Shown here one piece after another: positions 45,127 to 56,779 of a DNA stretch of 64,000 bases; within the stretch, counting starts at the first letter, position 1; every line of letters begins with the position of its first letter. Below the pieces are notes generated by a model. That model worked only from the letters and a program-made list of their open reading frames with translations, did not search any database and was not told the origin of the DNA. This stretch comes from Sycobia sp. Sy_11 (lineage: Eukaryota; Arthropoda; Insecta; Hymenoptera; Epichrysomallidae), in NCBI GenBank assembly GCA_018907035.1, contig JACCIC010000124.1, positions 566,501 to 630,500 of the forward strand. The letters run 5' to 3'. The position numbers were made by a program, and so were the translations under genes.

Positions 45127-48100
45127 ATGACAAAAGTTTTACAGTGGAATATAAATGGCTTCAAAAATAATTACGAAATATTGCAACATTTAATCATCAA
45201 AGAAAATATAAAAGTAATATGTCTACAAGAGACGAACATAAAACATAACCAATCCAGTAAAATAAAAAACTTCACTTGCTATGAAAAAATCCGCACAGAC
45301 TATCTTGCAGCTAGTGGAGGAGTTAGTATTTTTATAAATAATAACCTCCACAGCTCTGAACACAAACTAAGAACAACAATGGAAGCGGTAGCGGCTAAAA
45401 CAACACTTGACAATAAAACAATAACCATATGTAACGTATATTTAAGTAATAAGAAAGACATAAATATCGAAAAACTAGGAGATCTAATATCCCAGCTGCC
45501 TCTCCCTTTCCTTCTCGTGGGAGACTTCAACAGCTACAATACCCTCTGGGGCGCACAAAAAACCGATAAAAGAGGTAAAATTATTGAAAACCTAATAACT
45601 AATATTGATTTAATCTTAATAAATAATTTAAATCCGACGCACTTCAACGTTTCAACCGGAAAAAGTAGTTCTATAGATCTCACGTTAACCTCTAATGACA
45701 TTGCAAACAAAATTGAATGCCAAAGCTTAGAATACTTATACAACAGCGATCAAATACTACCCAATAATCCTCCATTTAAATCAAGAATATACTACTGTAG
45801 AAATACATACACCAAGATGGAAATTTCAGCAAGCAAACTGGCAAAAGTATAAAAAATTATGTAGTACAAAAATAATCGATTTAAATAAATATCTAGTGGA
45901 ACCAACAGAAAATCAAAACATAGACATAGACATAATCATTCATAAGTTCAACGACCTAATAAATGGCTAGGCAAATCAAAGTATCCCGAAAACCAAGGGA
46001 AAACCCCAAAGGCGCAATACACCATGGTGGAACACAGAATGTGAAACAGCAATTAAAAACGCTAAGAAGGCTCTTAATAAATACAAAAGAGCAAACACGC
46101 TTGAAAACAGAATTGATTTTAAAAAACTAAAAGAAATTGCAAAATCAACGATAAAAACAATCTTGGATAAAATTTCTAGATTCAATAAATCATCAAATAT
46201 CTCCCAAAGAATACTGAAACAAAATGAAATCAATCGAAGGCTGTAAAACAAATAAAATACCAACCTTAATAGAAAACAACAAAATTATTGACAACCCTTA
46301 TTTAATAGCTAATATCCTATCAAACTCCTTCGCAAAAAATTCAAACAATCAAAACCTCAGTAAAGAATTCCTAAACTACAAAAGCACAATACCTCCACCA
46401 ATCGATCCAACGAATGAACACGAAGACAAGCCATTAAATAATGAAATTACAATAAAGAAATTAAATGAAGTTCTTTACGCAAGCAAAAATACAAGCCCTG
46501 GTCCTGACAGTATACCAACTATACTTCTAAAACAGCTACCACAAATTGCACTAATATGTCTGTTAAAAATACTCAATATAGTTTGGACACGTAAAATGTT
46601 TCCCAAAATATGGAAACAAGCAATTATTGTCCCAATACCTAAGCCGGGAAAAACAATACATGACAAACACAGCTACCGACCGATCACGCTTACATGCTGT
46701 ATGTGCAAAATAATGGAAAAAATAATAAATAGAAGGTTAAAATGGTATTTGGAACAAATCAACATCTTAAATAAAGCGCAGAGCGGCTTCCGCAGTTCCT
46801 GTAGTACGAATGATTGTTTAGTGACACTCGAGTCACAAATACTGGATGCATTCGCTATCAAGCAGCATTTACTCACAGTTTGCTTAGACATAGAAAACGC
46901 CTATGATCTCCTATGGAGAGATAGAATTTGAAATATACTTAAAAATCTAAATATCGCTGGAAATATATATTTTTTTATCAAAAACTTTTTATACTCGAGA
47001 CACATCAAAGTCAAAGTAAACAACATTTACTCCGATCCAATAAACATAGATAATGGTGTACCACAAGGCTCAGTAATCAGTGTAACTTTGTTCTTACTCG
47101 CTATTAATGATATTTCGAAAATAATTAAACAGCCAGTGTTTAGTACAATTTGTTTGTTAAAGGTAAAAACCGGAAAACAAGTTCAACTATTATGCAAAAT
47201 ACCTTAAATAAATTAATTCAGTATGCCAACCTGAGCGGCTTTAAATTTTCTACTACGAAAACGTAAGCTATCACATTTAGTAAAAATAGAATAAACAATG
47301 ATGATGTACAATTAAAAATGAATAATATTAAGATAAATACCATAAAACAAATTAAAATACTTGGGCTCATTTTTGACAATAAATTGACCTGGAGGCCGCA
47401 TATTGAAAACCTAAAAAATCAATGCGTACAAAGGTTAAATATATTAAAAGTATTATCCGCCAAAAATTGGGGAGCAAACATAGAAACGCTTACCAATACT
47501 TATAAATCTTTAATACAATCTAAAATAGACTATGGAAGTATAGTTTATGGATCAGCAAAAAAAACAGTTTTAAGTAAAGTCGATCCGATTCTGAATTCTA
47601 GTATGCGAATCGCATTAGGGGCATATAGACCTAGTCCCGTTATAAGTATGTTGAGTGAAAGTAATATGGTACCATTAGAAATAAGGAGGAAAAAGCTAAC
47701 TTGTAAATACGCCGTTAAGTTATGGCATTTGCCCAATAATCAAGCAACAAGACCATTACACAAATACCCTAAAGTAAACAACAACCATTCCGAAGCACCA
47801 CCCTCATTTTATCAAAGAGCACACGGTTACCTAAAATAATATAAAATAAATCCTTTAAATTTCTACCCAATACAAAATAAAAATCATCACTACTGGGAAA
47901 CTACTACAGACTGGTCGAAAAACAAAATCGTTCAGATAATATTTAATGATTTTTTACAGAAACTGGCCAAACCTACGCACATTTACACAAGCATAATCAA
48001 AACCAAAAAAGCAATAGGAGCCGCAGCCTCTCTAACAAACGGCGAAAGCATATTACTAAAATTCCCTAAAGAATATGGAGTACAATCGGCCACAGAAAGA

Positions 48101-48772
48101 CTAATACTGTGCATACTAGAAAACACAAACAAATCACAAGAAACTATAATTCACATAGACTCATCTAATTTCATAAAAACACTATCTAATGACTCGCCTG
48201 AGAACAGGAATATCGAGGAAATAAGAGACCACCTAAAAAATATTCAAAGACCGCACTACATAGCTCACTCAACAAAATTAGCTGAAGCAAAAACCAACAC
48301 ACTTCACTTAGCCAATATAGCAACTAAATTAAAATACTATCAATACACGTCCAAAATTAGTCAACAAGAAGCCACTAGAATGATAAATTCAAAAATAATG
48401 GAAGAATGGAGCACAAAATGGAAAGAAGATCCCAGTAAAAATCTTCTCAAAAAAATAAAATTGGAAGTATACAGAAGAAATCCAACCACTAACCTTTACA
48501 GAAGAAACCAAACCGTTATAACAAAAATTCGAATCGGCCACATGGCCCTTACTCATCAGCATATCTTTAGAAGAGAAAATCCACCTATATGTGATCAGTG
48601 CAAAACCAAAGTGAATATCGAGCACATACTGCTCAACTGCCCAAAATATGGAAAAGATCGCATTAAATACTTTTCGGATAAGAAGCTTAATGAATTATTG
48701 AACAACACGGAAAATTACATGAATATTATAAAATTTTTAGAAGAAACAAATCTAATTAACCAAATAAGATAA
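45127..48772 (+). pseudogene. I-clade LINE ORF2: endonuclease, RT, RNase H, C-terminal zinc motif
   Basis: The endonuclease starts at 45127 (MTKVLQWNINGFKNNYEILQ) with CLQETNIKHN, VGDFNSYNTLWGA and SIDLTLT. The SDH motif reads SDQ. The RT starts near 46440: NTSPGPDSIP, WKQAIIVPIPKPGKT, SYRPITLTCCMCKIMEK, LDIENAYD, then a TGA at 46929 and GVPQGSVISVTLF. The FADD catalytic box expected near 47150 is missing through a small deletion. A thumb region follows at 47318-47839 (LGLIFDNKLTWRPHI). RNase H-like sequence at about 47950-48300 has lost its first Asp but keeps IHIDSSNF. The end has CDQCKTKVNIEHILLNCP. RNase H after RT supports the I clade. Confidence 0.85.
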
Positions 48773-48990
48773 ATTATGTAATCTATAATGTACAATTGCT
48801 AATAATATATAATATATACCTCAAATATTTCATATAAATAAATCATTACTGTAAATATGTTATATAATATGTCACAAATGTACAAATTCTAAAAATGACA
48901 CCATGTATATAGATGTAAGAACATACGTACCTACCTTTAAGTAAGTCGCTAATACCTACATGGGGATGCGACTGTAAAAAAAAATTGTAT
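48773..48990 (+). other. I-element 3' UTR
   Basis: AT-rich tail after ORF2, ending near GGGATGCGACTGTAAAAAAAAA. Neither a clear TAA repeat nor a target duplication is seen, so the terminus is approximate. Confidence 0.45.
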
Positions 48991-49327
48991 AATAACTGGG
49001 ACACTTTATTAGAGCTTCTATTATGACTTTTGTTACTCTAGAAATTTCATAAGCAATACTAAAAATGAATTGCATCTAACAATATAGTAAGGTTTCTTTT
49101 ATTTTCATATATCAGAATTAAATAAAAATATTGAAATTTGAATATCAAGAACATTTCTCTAATAATGGCACTAAATTATTAGCTTATTTTTAAGTGCTTG
49201 TAAGTCTTTTTGTGTGACATTATCAATGTAGAAAAAAGATCTTATTTTTTTATTAGAATTTTTTACTTTAAAATGTTAAGAATTTCTAAAAACCCCATGG
49301 AAAAATGATAAACATTTTTTAGCCATA
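48991..49327. other. AT-rich spacer
   Basis: Nothing recognised. Confidence 0.4.
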
Positions 49328-50175
49328 CGAGGGTGGTTTGATAAGTTCGTGACTTTTAAATGAAAAAACAATTTATTGAAACAATTTTCTTTTATCTTTC
49401 AATATAGTCCCCTCTCAACTCGATACATTTATTCCAGCGGTTGATGGAACAGTTTTTGCTTTTTTCGGAGCAGGTTTTTTATGTTCAGTCCACATTGTTG
49501 ACTGCCGTTTCCTTTCTGGCGTATAGTGATGAATTCATGTTTCATCAACAGTAACATAACGGCGCAAAAATTCGGTTGGATTACGCTGGGACATGTCCAA
49601 ACATTGTTTAGATGCAACAATGCGTGACCGTTTATTGTCCACTGTGAGCAAACGCAGCACTCATCTTGCAGATAGTTTTCTCATATTCAAAATTTCATGC
49701 AAAATATGAAATACGCGTTCAGTTGAAATTCCTACAGTGTTAATAATCTCGCGTATCTTTAATCGACGATCTTCGAGTATTATATCATGGATTTTATTGG
49801 CCATATCTTGATTAGTCACCTCTTTTGGGCGGCCAGAACACTCAGCATCACTTGTATTCATTCTACCACAACGAAATTCATCCGTGTGATGGAGTAGAGC
49901 CCTTATAATATTTTGAAGCTTTTTTCAGTTTCTTTAATTGTTTTTCCATGCTGAAAGTAATGTTTAATAACCACTCGAAATTCGTTTTTTCCATGCTTTT
50001 GTAAAAACAATGAAACACTAAATTCAAAAGACTATCAAAAATTTTCTAACCAACGTATTGACTTGAAACTTTGTATACCTACTTGTATGAGATGATAGTC
50101 TCTTAGAGTAGTAAAATATTTACGATAACAGTGCCACCTTTCGAGAAGTCACCCGACTTATTAAACCACTTTCGT
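49328..50175 (-). mobile_element. Internally deleted irritans-type mariner
   Basis: 848 bp, against about 1.3 kb for a complete element. TIRs CGAGGGTGGTTTGATAAGT (left) and CGAAAGTGGTTTAATAAGT (right, read inward). TA-flanked at the left (49326-49327), with TTAA at the right. Both ends are retained while the catalytic middle is lost, as in non-autonomous deletion derivatives. Confidence 0.87.
49392..49994 (-). pseudogene. Irritans mariner transposase lacking the catalytic core
   Basis: ATG at 49994 begins a frame resembling the irritans N-terminus after shifts. ECSGRPKEVTNQDMANKIHD and LKIREIINTVGISTERVFHI give the helix-turn-helix region, and RNPTEFLRRYVTVDET the first Asp. Just after a KAKTVP-like motif the sequence jumps to the last codons (WNKCIELRGDYIE, stop at 49392), deleting the second and third catalytic Asp. 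A stop replaces Trp after DET. It could bind TIRs at most. Confidence 0.83.
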
Positions 50176-51204
50176 TAACAAGGTATTTTGTTATGAAGAA
50201 ATCTAGAAACAAGGTATTAATATTCGTCAGTAACTAGAAATATATTGTAACTTTTTTCCAGTTATTCCAACCAATTTCTTGATACATTTTTTCAACCTAT
50301 TTTTTATATTTTTAATACCCATAATAGTTAATATCTTATAAATGAACTTTATGTTATATTCCAAGTCTACTTTAAAACAAGCTTGAAACTAGGTATAAGA
50401 TATAGCTCTGCTAAAAGATAAATATCGTTCTTATGAATTATTATATAAATTCATTAACTTTAATCATTATTTCAATTAATAAATTATAAATTTTTATCGA
50501 GTTCATAATTTTGAAGTAACTTATACATATAGTACATATTAAAGGCATCGACAATATTTTACAGATTTGCATACAATGTTATTATGTTACAATGTCTTAA
50601 TCCGGTTTATATATTAACCAAGGTAATGTTTTGCCACTTACAAGAGTGTCCAGTCACCATACATGATGTTTGTGTACCCTCCGTAAATTGAAGTTTCGAA
50701 TTAAAGTTATGAAGTGAACTCAACATGTATTTTACAGAAAATTTAAGAAAACAAATGATATTACTTATTTTATAAATAAATAGAATAAAATCTCTAATTA
50801 ACAATCAATAATTGAAATCGGAATTAGACATCCAAGTATAGTATTTTTAATTAATTGTTTCATATGAAAGTTTAGATATTAAATAATAAAAGGAAAACAT
50901 TTCCAAACTAAGATAACTAAATGGAATGAACAAGAGACTTTATTATTGCTTTGCAATTATTTCAAATTGTTTTATTAAATAAATAACATAATGTTATAAT
51001 ATTGAATAAATATTAATTGTTAAATAAAGTTTTCATTGACTAGCCAGAAATAGTTCACTAAAACCAAGTTTTTAACTAGTTTTTAAACCAATTTTCTACT
51101 TTTTTCTTAATTTTATTGGCAACGTTAACATTTTGCATTCTAAGATTTGCTTATTCTCTAGCACGATCATTCTATTTTGACTTTCTTATTTTCATTTTAG
51201 TTTA
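50176..51204. other. AT-rich stretch without recognised genes
   Basis: No ORF with recognisable content and no terminal structures were seen. Confidence 0.4.
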
Positions 51205-51535
51205 GTTTCTGAGGATGAAACGTAGCGGTTCAAAACGTTGGACGCCAAAAGAGGAATTAAATTTAAGGTATTGGGGGACAGTCAGATTGTTCTTCTCTAA
51301 CATAGAATATAGTTTATTATTTTTATTATTTTATTTTATTGTATTATTATTTTATCTTCATTATTTTTAATTTTTAATATAATTTATTTTTGGAGATAAA
51401 TTTTATTTCAGATTCTTCGGACGTGATAATAGACAAGGACAGTCTAACTGACATTATTTTAGTTTAATATATTATAGTATAAAGGCTGTAAGATCTATAA
51501 TAATATTTATTAATTTACTTCCTAGTAACTACTTT
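51205..51535 (+). repeat. Penelope 3' tail, copy 2
   Basis: Has the hammerhead-like core CTGAGGATGAAACG...GGTTCAAAACGTTGGAC, with the CUGANGA box intact. GGGGGACAGTCAGATTG and AAGGACAGTCTAACTGAC correspond to the inverted repeat of the main copy. The intron-like donor is GTATTG. It ends near ATATTTATTAATTT. Only the tail is present, with no coding part. Confidence 0.7.
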
Positions 51536-51665
51536 CCAGTCCATTCGAAATTCTTAGATTCTTACCAGAGCGAATAAAAGTTTATATTTAAATTAATTCA
51601 ACTTATTTGCAGATTTTAAACTGTATTAGCGGCTAAAAATAAGCTAAAAGTACTTGGTTGTAATA
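51536..51665. other. Short spacer
   Basis: AT-rich, ending in the TA target of the next mariner. Confidence 0.4.
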
Positions 51666-52924
51666 TTAGGTTGTTAAATATCTACCTTCCGCCTTTTTGT
51701 CTTATGAATTTCGCGGCTATGTACAAAGCGCTACAGAGCTCGTATCTGGCAATACTATACTTCATTTGAAAGGTTTTAATATAACGTACAAAACGACGCT
51801 ATGCATAATTAGTTTAGGTATTGCGTTCAAAAGTTATAGACGTGTAAACATGGAGTCCACTAACTCCGAAATTCGCGCTATTTTAAAGTTTTCCTTCGTC
51901 AAAGGCAAATCCACTAGAGAAACGTTCCGTGAGATTAATGGTGTTTTGGGGGATGGCACGCTATCACTTCGAACCGCAGAGGAATGGTTTCGACGATTCA
52001 GATCCGTTGAAAACGACACCATGGATAAGCAAGCCGGCAGAAGACCTGTGACGACGAATACCGATCAAATAATGCAATTTATCGAGTTAGACCGGCATGT
52101 GGCATCTCGGGACATCGCCCAGGAGATGAAAGTTAGTCACCAAACCATTTTAAACAATCTGAAGAAGGCTGGATACAAAAAAGCTTGATGTTTGGGTGCC
52201 GCATGATTTGACGTAAAAAAACCTTCTGGATCGAATCAACGCCTGCGATGTGCTGCTGAAACGGAATGAACTCGATCCATTTTTGAATCGGATGGTGAGT
52301 TGCGTCGAAAACAACAATATCAAGCGAAAACGGTTGTGGTCCAAAGTCCGCGGACCGTCCCAAATAGTGGCCAAGCCGGGATTGACGGGCAGGAAGGTTT
52401 TGCTGTGTGTTTGGTGGGATTGGAAGGGAATCATCCACTATGAGGTGCTCCCATATGGCCAGACGCTTAATTCTACCATCTACTGTGAACAACTGGACCG
52501 CTTGAAGCAGGCTATCGACCAGAAGCGTCCACAATTGGCCAACAGGAAGGGTGTAGTGTTCCACCAGGACAACGCCAGACCACACACTTCGTTGATGGCT
52601 CGTCAGAAGCTACGGGAGTTCGGATGGGAGGTTTTATCGCATCCACCATATAGCGCCAAGTGATTACCACCTGTTTCTATCCATGTCGAACGCCCTTGGT
52701 GATGTAAAGTTGGACTCAAAAGAGGCTTGTGAAAAGTGGCTGTCCGAGTTCTCCAATAAGGAGAGGGGTTTCTACGAGAGGGGTATTATGAAGTTACCGT
52801 CTACATGGAAACAGATTATCGAAGAAAACGGCGCATATTTGAAGTAAATCCGACCACTGTAACACATTTTATAAAGCATTGAACGAAGAGCAAAAAAGCA
52901 GAAGGGAGATATTTGACAACCTAA
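51666..52924 (+). mobile_element. Mariner element, cecropia-like family, copy B
   Basis: 1259 bp with TIRs TTAGGTTGTTAAATATCTAC and TTAGGTTGTCAAATATCTCC (read inward) and TA flanks at 51664-51665 and 52925-52926. The longest and best-preserved member of this family here. Confidence 0.92.
51850..52847 (+). pseudogene. Mariner transposase, cecropia-like, copy B
   Basis: ATG at 51850 (MESTNSEIRAILKFSFVKGK), stop at 52845-52847. Both helix-turn-helix parts are present (TAEEWFRRFRSVENDTMDKQ, then SRDIAQEMKVSHQTILNNLK). A frameshift at about 52185 precedes WVPHDLT. The first catalytic block is lost: LNRMVSCVENNN stands where relatives have TGDEKW. FHQDNARPHTSLMARQKLRE and LSHPPYS are intact, then a short deletion near 52655 removes the SPDLAPSD block. 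Later blocks SMSNALGDVKLD and ERGIMKLPSTWKQII follow in other frames. Inactive. Confidence 0.88.
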
Positions 52925-53529
52925 TATATCCGAAATAGATATCATGTACGGTTTTGATTCGATCAGCGGTATTTAAATATCCAAGCTAATTCATAATCTA
53001 CGGGTATACATTAAAAAGTATAAAAATAATACAGATGTACATAAGAATATATCATCAGATATTATATTACAGAATATAATAGAATGTAAATAATAAATCA
53101 GAAGCTATATCTGTCAAATGTATAGAGGAATCCTATATAAAGAATTAATGACTAGTTCCCTGATAATAATAATGAGTTTTAAGAATAAAGAGCTCTCAAA
53201 ACTGACAGTGGTGATGGTAGAATTTTTGTTATTCTTGGGACTGCAGTTGAGGAAGGGTAGTGAAAGTTTATTTATTCCAAGAATTAGTTCCACTAATTCT
53301 TTATTCCAGGAGCGTAGTTTTAAATATAAAATATTTTTTAAATACCAAATGTATTAACAAAAAATATATTATAATATATAACGAAATTAATAATCTGATC
53401 ATTAACATATCTTGGTTGTGATAAAGGGAAACATAATAATATATGTACATAATTATATTGGCAATTTTCATAGCAAAACGAAAGAATGGACTGTTTATAT
53501 AATATATTTTTCTAACATATTCCGAAATG
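52925..53529. other. AT-rich stretch without recognised genes
   Basis: A 79-codon frame at 53118-53357 has no recognisable motif. Confidence 0.4.
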
Positions 53530-53875
53530 GATTAACAAAAACTAAATTATATAACATAATTACAGCTTAAAACAAGGGACCCTAAAATAAATGGTGAATT
53601 TTATTTGTATCCATATAATTAAAAGTGTATATACTTTACACAAAATATATCTAAAATTTTGACAAACATTAATAAATAAATAAGTTCAACTGAAATCCAG
53701 CTTTAAAAATATGGACATCATTTACAAATAGTCGAGTTCATTTTCACATTATTTTGTATCTCAAAACAAATACCTAGCGGATTTTTCTAGAAAGCTTAAT
53801 AAAGGTATAATGAACAGACGAATAATAGATGTTAAAATGTGTATACACTCGATATAAAATAATAATAATAAAGGA
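53530..53875 (+). repeat. Large inverted repeat 1, left arm
   Basis: Pairs with 55105-55430 around a centre near 54490. Matching blocks: CCTAGCGGATTTTTCTAGA (53772-53790) with TTTAGAAAAATCCGCTAGG (55190-55208), CGAATAATAGAT with ATCTATTATTCG (55149-55160), and TAATTACAGCTTAAAACAA with TTGTTTTAAGCTGTAATT (55385-55402). Spacing is collinear to within about 20 bp. No ORF. Confidence 0.8.
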
Positions 53876-54362
53876 TAAATAAAATCTGTTTTATTTATGT
53901 TTTATTTTAGTTAAAATATGTTTTATTATATTAAAATATTTATCCCACAAAGTTTATAGTTTCTTTTTTAAATAATTACTTTTTGCATGAGAGAATTTTA
54001 CAGTGTCTACCGAAATCTGAATAAATGAGGCTTTATTTGTAAAGAACTTTGAACGGTGTATTTAAAAATGTTTTAAGATAGCTAAAAATATATAGAAATA
54101 TGGTTTATAGTTTATTATGAGTAAATTATATATAAGAATTCTATAAAATAAGATACTATTTATTTATTTAAATAGACTACATAATCCTTGTTTTGAAGGA
54201 TATAGATTGAGGAGCTTAATTTTCGTGCTCAAAAAATCGAAAACACTATTTTGTAAAAACTTCCGAAAATATACACGAATATTAGTAATGTCCCGTGCTT
54301 AACGATAGTAAATAACCAGATGCCTTTATGGCCTTAGCCCAAGATTCTCTCTCTCTCTCTCT

Positions 54363-54418
<56 letters not shown>

Positions 54419-55104
54419 AATTGTTTTAATAATGTAAATTAAAAATTTTAGCATTTTTAGAAATAATTTTTAATTATATATATATGTGATAATCTGCATT
54501 TTACACAAACTGAAAATGGTAATCTATCATCAAAAAGAACTTCAACGAACAATATGGTGGAAAATTTGTTTGATAAAGTAGTATATATATGCTTTAATCA
54601 TGCGTATGAATTTCTATAATATTTATCCTGTAGACAAGGCTTTGAAAACATAATATTGTTATTATTATGGAAGCTTTTCTATTCGACCTGTCCATGAAGG
54701 AAATTATGTATATTTGATTAATGTATATTTATTTCATTTGCATATTTTTTCTGAAGATTTGACTAATCTATTCCAAATGAATTCTAATTGAAAGTATACA
54801 ATTTAAGAAAAGTAAACTCTTTTCATTATGATTATCTACTATTAGAATTAGAAATCAATATTATATTTAAGTTTAATATTAGATATATTCACTTATAAAA
54901 TTTGATACCTGCTTTTTTGAATAATGATAAATTATGAGAATAAATAACAAAATATCGATCACCTAAAGACATCAATTATTTAAGATAATTCTTTTTTATG
55001 AGTCCACGCATACATACTATTTATCTGTTAAAGATATTTTTATAAATTTTGATTAACAATTTTTTAACCTGCTCATTTAATATTTAAATACTCGTATTTT
55101 GTTT
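53876..55104. other. Spacer between the arms of inverted repeat 1
   Basis: 1.2 kb of AT-rich DNA with no recognisable gene. It includes (TC)n at 54346-54364 joined to (TA)n at 54365-54416. The inner margins show weaker signs of continued pairing. Confidence 0.45.
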
Positions 55105-55430
55105 GCCTTTACATATTATAATTTTATATTGTACGTTCTCATTTTAATATCTATTATTCGTCTATTTAATATACCTTTATATTCACACTTTTAGAAAAAT
55201 CCGCTAGGTATAATGACATTTGTCCCTGACGTACAAAATAATGTAAAAATGTACTCGGCTATTTGTAAATTTTATTTTTTTAAGCTGGATTTTAATTGAA
55301 ACCATTCATTTATAAATTTTTTCAGAATTTTAAATGTATTTTATATAAAGTATATATTCTGTTATTTATAGTTATGATAGTCTATTGTTTTAAGCTGTAA
55401 TTTCGTTATATAATTTATTTATGATTTATT
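55105..55430 (-). repeat. Large inverted repeat 1, right arm
   Basis: Reverse-complement partner of 53530-53875. Similarity is imperfect, with small indels, which suggests an old duplication. Confidence 0.8.
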
Positions 55431-55512
55431 AGACTTCACAGACTAATTTTATCACAAAGATAGTAATAATTAATAGTGTGGAAAAAAGCTTCGTGCGTGA
55501 ATCATACCGAAG

Positions 55513-55582
55513 AACTCACTTATTTATAATATGAGAATACAGTACTATGAACTTATAAAAAACTATTTTGACATGTACTTGC
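55513..55582 (+). repeat. Inverted repeat 2, left arm
   Basis: ACTATTTTGACATGTACTTG and ATATGAGAATACAGTACTATG here match, in reverse complement, CAAGTACATGTCAAAATAGT (56601-56620) and a GCATTGTATTCTCATAAT block. Centre near 56091. Confidence 0.75.
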
Positions 55583-56597
55583 CTGGTTTTGCAAAGTTTA
55601 AGATAATTTAAATGATTAAATAATGTTGAGATATCGCAGCTTTTGCAGAACAGTAAGCAAAATAGAATATAGTTCCCAGACCATTTTTTAATTAAAATTA
55701 ATTAATTATAGCTTAAATATTTACGAATATTTTTTAAAAGACATTGAATAATTGAACATATTCTTATTAATGTAAATGCTTTACTTTATTTTATCAAAAA
55801 AATTTAAATCTACTACAATACCATCGATATCGATTTGGAGTCGACAATTAGTAAATGAATGATTCCTATTTCAGTAACATAAAATTATTAGAATTACCTC
55901 TATACAAATAATTATTATTATTTTATAATTATTATTGTAACAAGACTGATAGACCGATAAAAATATGTATTAATTTAAAATTGCTTGACGATTTCAAACT
56001 TTTATCAATATATTCAGTTACAAAGATGACATCGGTAATCTTTGTTACCATAAAATTTTTTAAATATATTTTTTTATATTGTTTTTTATAATATAATTTA
56101 TTGTCAGTAGATAAATTTACGTTATTTTGCTTAAATGATTGTATTTGACTATCTTCGACGTGATGTAAATCATCACTTCTAAGATCACTATGATATTTAA
56201 TTTAGAGTCAACAATATTAATATTTGATAAAATCCTCATTACTCAGATCCACAATTACTTTTTTATATTATTACAATTACTTTGTCAGATCAATTTTCAG
56301 AAATCACACACGGTTCTGCTACTTGTGATTAACTGTAAAATACAATTTGTTGGAACTGAGAATTGACTTTCAAGTGATTTAAAATAATTTTGTTCACAAA
56401 TGAATGTAATTTAAACCGATGCAAATAGTTTAAACTAATTTTAAAGAATTTTTCAATGACTGGTTGCAGAGGGTCTAATGATTTCACAGAGTAAACAACT
56501 CCTCGGTCTAATTTTATGTGAATAAGTATTTTGGAAAAAATGATAAAATTTAGAATTTAAAAATGTTTTTTTACCAAAAAACTTTTCAAAGACGAGC
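55583..56597. other. Spacer between the arms of inverted repeat 2
   Basis: AT-rich, no ORF. Sequence around 55825-55930 and 56185-56290 appears directly repeated (GGAGTCGACAAT and AGAGTCAACAAT as anchors), though weakly. Confidence 0.4.
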
Positions 56598-56676
56598 CTA
56601 CAAGTACATGTCAAAATAGTATTTAAATTATATGTTCATAGCATTGTATTCTCATAATATAAATAAATAAGTAAAT
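56598..56676 (-). repeat. Inverted repeat 2, right arm
   Basis: Reverse-complement partner of 55513-55582. Confidence 0.75.
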
Positions 56677-56779
56677 AGGCATTATTCTTGAACAAGGCTT
56701 ATTTTCATTCCACATTTTTAATAAACAACTTTATTATTCAATAATAATAAGTAATAATTTTGAAAATTCCGCAAATTGT

